A stretch of 7,562 nucleotides of DNA from Candidatus Aminicenantota bacterium (GTDB lineage Bacteria > Acidobacteriota > Aminicenantia > UBA2199): positions 1-7,562 of the forward strand of contig JAUWNT010000105.1 in NCBI GenBank assembly GCA_030612495.1. The letters are read 5' to 3'. The number at the start of each line of letters is the position of its first letter. Position 1 is the stretch's first letter. The notes under the pieces are model-generated. The model was not told where the DNA came from. It searched no databases and worked only from the letters and a program-made list of their open reading frames with translations. The position numbers and the translations under genes were made by a program. This document shows positions 5,763 to 7,562 of the stretch, in pieces.

Positions 5763-6761
5763 ATGAAGAAGAAAATTTTATTAATCGATGATGAATCATC
5801 CTTAAGGAGATCTTTATCATTAAGTTTAACTCAGAGAGGCTATGACACAGAACCTTGTGAAAATGGTGTATCTGGCCTGAAAAAAATGGAATCTTTTATT
5901 AAGAGCAATATACATTTAGATGGTATTGTGGTGGACTTAAAACTACCTGATATTGATGGAATCAACCTGATAAAAATAATGAAATTCAGATGCCCTGGTG
6001 TTCCTATTATAGTGATCACAGGATATGCAGACAGGTACAATATGGATGAAATTAAGAATCTTAAAGTAAGTGCATTCCTCGAAAAACCATTTACAGCTGA
6101 TGAACTTGTCAATGAATTTCTTAAAATTGTAGAAGAACAGAATAAGAATAAGATTGTTGATGTAAAGAGGGAAAAAGAAGAGGCTGTTACAAAATCAGCA
6201 TATCTACTCATGCAAGTGGATGAAGAATTAGATTATTTTAAGACTTATCAGCAACTTTACTATATGGATAATGTAGTATATTGTGACGCAACCAAAGGTG
6301 ATTATGATATTATTCTCTTAGTTCAATCGGAAAGTATAGAAAAACTGGAAGAAATTGTTGAAACAAAAATAAAGAAAGTTGAAGGTGTTAAATCTGTGGA
6401 ATTACTTGAAGTGAGTGACCCCCTATTAGATAATGATACTAAAGAAATATTACAGGATATAGAAGATTCATTAAAAAATGAAAGCTCTTTTTCGAATAAG
6501 GGAAGAAAAATGGAACAACGAGTATGCTCCTATATATTGTTAGATGTAGAAAAAGAAAAGATAGATAATGTATTTCCAATACTAAAGCTAAATGACAATG
6601 TGATTTACTGTGATTACACTTCTGGAAAATACAATCTTGTATTATTTGTAACTGGTAGTTATTTTAATGATATAGACCATTTCATTAGTCAAAAAATAAC
6701 AAGCTTAGAGGGTGTACTTAAAGTAAAGAAATATCCAATAATAAATCTTTTCGAAATGTAA
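5763..6761 (+). CDS. Response-regulator receiver with two tandem Lrp/AsnC-type RAM domains
   Basis: A 332-residue cytoplasmic protein. Residues 1-122 form a CheY-like receiver with the full phosphorylation set: D9 and D10, phospho-acceptor D58 in VVDLKLPDIDG, T86 in VITG, and K108 in EKPF. A charged linker (123-143) follows. Two copies of a domain resembling the Lrp/AsnC ligand-binding (RAM, ferredoxin-like) fold come next, at about 144-216 and 254-328. The copies align through VVYCDATKGDYDIILLVQ (171-188) and VIYCDYTSGKYNLVLFVT (280-297), each followed by a helix and a VEGV or LEGV turn. No helix-turn-helix, kinase, GGDEF or AAA+ domain is seen, so output is presumably by protein or ligand interaction. 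RAM domains bind amino acids or other small effectors and drive oligomerisation in Lrp relatives. The RAM assignment is by pattern only. Expression from a sigma-54 promoter and position before a redox operon suggest control of, or response to, electron flow. Confidence 0.82.
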   Translation: MKKKILLIDDESSLRRSLSLSLTQRGYDTEPCENGVSGLKKMESFIKSNIHLDGIVVDLKLPDIDGINLIKIMKFRCPGVPIIVITGYADRYNMDEIKNLKVSAFLEKPFTADELVNEFLKIVEEQNKNKIVDVKREKEEAVTKSAYLLMQVDEELDYFKTYQQLYYMDNVVYCDATKGDYDIILLVQSESIEKLEEIVETKIKKVEGVKSVELLEVSDPLLDNDTKEILQDIEDSLKNESSFSNKGRKMEQRVCSYILLDVEKEKIDNVFPILKLNDNVIYCDYTSGKYNLVLFVTGSYFNDIDHFISQKITSLEGVLKVKKYPIINLFEM

Positions 6762-6778
6762 AAATTTTTAATAGGATT

Positions 6779-6804
6779 AATCAAAAAAATAATTTTTTTT
6801 GATT
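6779..6804. repeat. AT-rich inverted repeat between receiver gene and redox operon
   Basis: AATCAAAAAAA (6779-6789) and TTTTTTTGATT (6794-6804) are perfect 11-base arms around a 4-base loop. As RNA the stem has a single C:G pair and no U-run beyond it, so it is a poor terminator. Its right arm overlaps the -35 of the next promoter, so it could instead be an operator or a chance dyad in AT-rich DNA. Confidence 0.35.
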
Positions 6805-6831
6805 TACAAACTCAAGAAATTTATGTATAAT
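6803..6831 (+). promoter_or_regulatory. Sigma-70-type promoter of the redox operon
   Basis: TTTACA (6803-6808), a 17-base spacer and a perfect TATAAT (6826-6831) form the best sigma-70 promoter in the window. The start would lie near 6838, giving a leader of about 72 bases. The redox genes can thus be transcribed independently of the sigma-54-driven receiver gene. Confidence 0.7.
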
Positions 6832-6909
6832 TTGTTATGAAAAAGGTTCACTCTAATAACATAGCTATAGAGATCCAAAATTTCATCAAATATTACAGAG
6901 GAGTTTGTA

Positions 6910-7419
6910 ATGACAGAGCTGAAAAAATCAGATTTCGAAAAAAAAACGATCGTTGATTTTAAAAAAGACTTAATAAACAAGAGAAAACAGCATGGCTCAT
7001 TAATTCCACTTCTCCAATCAGCTCAGGATTCATACGGATACATACCGGAAAAAACTGTTTATTACATCAGTGAGTTGGTAGGTATACCTTCAGCTGAAAT
7101 TTATGGAGTTATTACTTTTTATTCGCAGTTTCGATTAAAACCATTGGGTAAACATGTAATTCGTATTTGTGAAGGTACTGCTTGCCATGTGAATGGAGCT
7201 AAAAACATCTTAAAAAGCCTCCAAAATGAACTCGGAATTTCAATTGATGAAACATCTGATGATGGCCTTTTTACACTTCTATCTGTAGCTTGTCTGGGAT
7301 GTTGTTCCATCTCACCTGTAATTATGATTGATAGTAAAATATATGGGAAATTAACTCCTGATATGACAAAAAAAATAATTAAAGAGTATAAAAAACCTGA
7401 AAAACAAAATGTTTCATAA
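6910..7419 (+). CDS. NuoE/HydC/HndA-like thioredoxin-fold [2Fe-2S] subunit
   Basis: A 169-residue protein of the 24-kDa Complex I subunit family. A helical N-terminal half (about 15-75, with LIPLLQSAQDSYGYIPE and EIYGVITFYSQF) precedes the thioredoxin-like ferredoxin domain. The four cluster ligands are present as C87-x4-C92 (CEGTAC) and C128-x3-C132 (CLGCC). An additional C131 replaces the alanine often found there. In NuoE, HydC and HndA this subunit passes electrons between the flavin site of the NuoF-like partner and other clusters. The start is fixed by GAGGAG at 6898-6903, six bases before ATG. The next gene begins 55 bases downstream and encodes the expected partner type, so this is probably the first gene of an NAD(P)-linked hydrogenase or dehydrogenase operon. 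Sequence alone does not separate HydC from NuoE or HndA. Confidence 0.9.
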   Translation: MTELKKSDFEKKTIVDFKKDLINKRKQHGSLIPLLQSAQDSYGYIPEKTVYYISELVGIPSAEIYGVITFYSQFRLKPLGKHVIRICEGTACHVNGAKNILKSLQNELGISIDETSDDGLFTLLSVACLGCCSISPVIMIDSKIYGKLTPDMTKKIIKEYKKPEKQNVS

Positions 7420-7474
7420 ACAATGAGTGATCTTTTATGAAATTTTGTCCAATTTATATGAAAGGAGAAAAATA

Positions 7475-7562
7475 ATGAAGGAGATTAAAGTTGGAGTAGC
7501 GACCTGTGGCATTGCAGCAGGAGGTATGCTTGTTTATGATGAATTAAAAAAGGAAATCAAGA
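7475..7562 (+). CDS. Partial NuoF/HydB/HndC-like or HndB-like ferredoxin-domain protein
   Basis: Only the first 29 codons are in the window; the gene runs off the right edge. The translation starts MKEIKVGVATCGIAAGGMLVY, which has the TCGIAAGG turn typical of the thioredoxin-like [2Fe-2S] domain at the N-terminus of NuoF-type subunits in bifurcating hydrogenases (HydB, HndC). A stand-alone HndB-like protein would begin similarly. AAAGGAG at 7461-7467 lies seven bases before the ATG. With the NuoE-like gene upstream, a flavin- and NAD-binding NuoF-type subunit is the most likely product. The remainder of the gene would show FMN- and NADH-binding motifs if that is right. Confidence 0.7.
   Translation, partial: MKEIKVGVATCGIAAGGMLVYDELKKEIK

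Noticed and set aside
6510..6761. Internal ATG with a purine-rich leader that could give a RAM-only protein of 83 residues
   Set aside because: The AAGGGAAG-like leader is weak evidence in AT/purine-rich coding DNA, and nothing else supports an internal start.
6779..6804. AT-rich hairpin as a rho-independent terminator of the receiver gene
   Set aside because: The stem has one G:C pair, and the U-run is inside the stem rather than after it; it also overlaps the next promoter.

Overview
The window is an AT-rich bacterial fragment of 7,562 bases with eight genes, the last cut off by the window edge. The promoters are sigma-70-like apart from one strong sigma-54-type site. The last two genes look like the start of an NAD-linked hydrogenase or NuoEF-type redox operon. 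This suggests an anaerobic or facultatively anaerobic bacterium with sigma-54, such as a low-GC member of the Desulfobacterota, Spirochaetota or a related environmental phylum. That placement is an inference; no rRNA or other phylogenetic marker is present.

Layout. Bases 1-323 hold no gene but contain a compact 165-base palindromic element (54-218) with perfect 28-base inverted ends, sitting among short direct repeats. Next come an EamA/DMT-family permease (324-1220, +) and, convergent with it, an AAA ATPase of the DUF4143 family (1248-2558, -). The ATPase is preceded by three 20-base direct repeats at an exact 33-base period that include its promoter and ribosome binding site. Upstream on the same strand is a membrane-anchored metallophosphoesterase (2665-3771, -). 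Divergent from it is a complete AbiE-type pair: antitoxin/repressor AbiEi (3928-4530) and nucleotidyltransferase toxin AbiEii (4527-5441), overlapping by four bases. The abiE promoter lies inside a 46-base concentric palindrome, which fits AbiEi autoregulation.

After a 321-base AT-rich intergenic region comes a gene with a textbook -24/-12 promoter (GG-N10-GC). It encodes a receiver-domain protein with two tandem domains resembling the Lrp/AsnC ligand-binding (RAM) fold and no visible DNA-binding or enzymatic domain (5763-6761). It is followed by a separate sigma-70-type promoter, a NuoE/HydC/HndA-like [2Fe-2S] subunit (6910-7419) and the first 29 codons of a NuoF/HydB/HndC-like or HndB-like partner (7475 to the end).

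How the parts may work together. The DUF4143 ATPase, AbiE pair and small palindromic element make bases 1-5441 look like an accessory or defence-flavoured region. From about 5700 onward the content changes to signalling and redox metabolism. The most unusual items are the receiver-RAM-RAM protein next to the redox operon, the 33-base-period repeats before the ATPase, and the concentric abiE operator.
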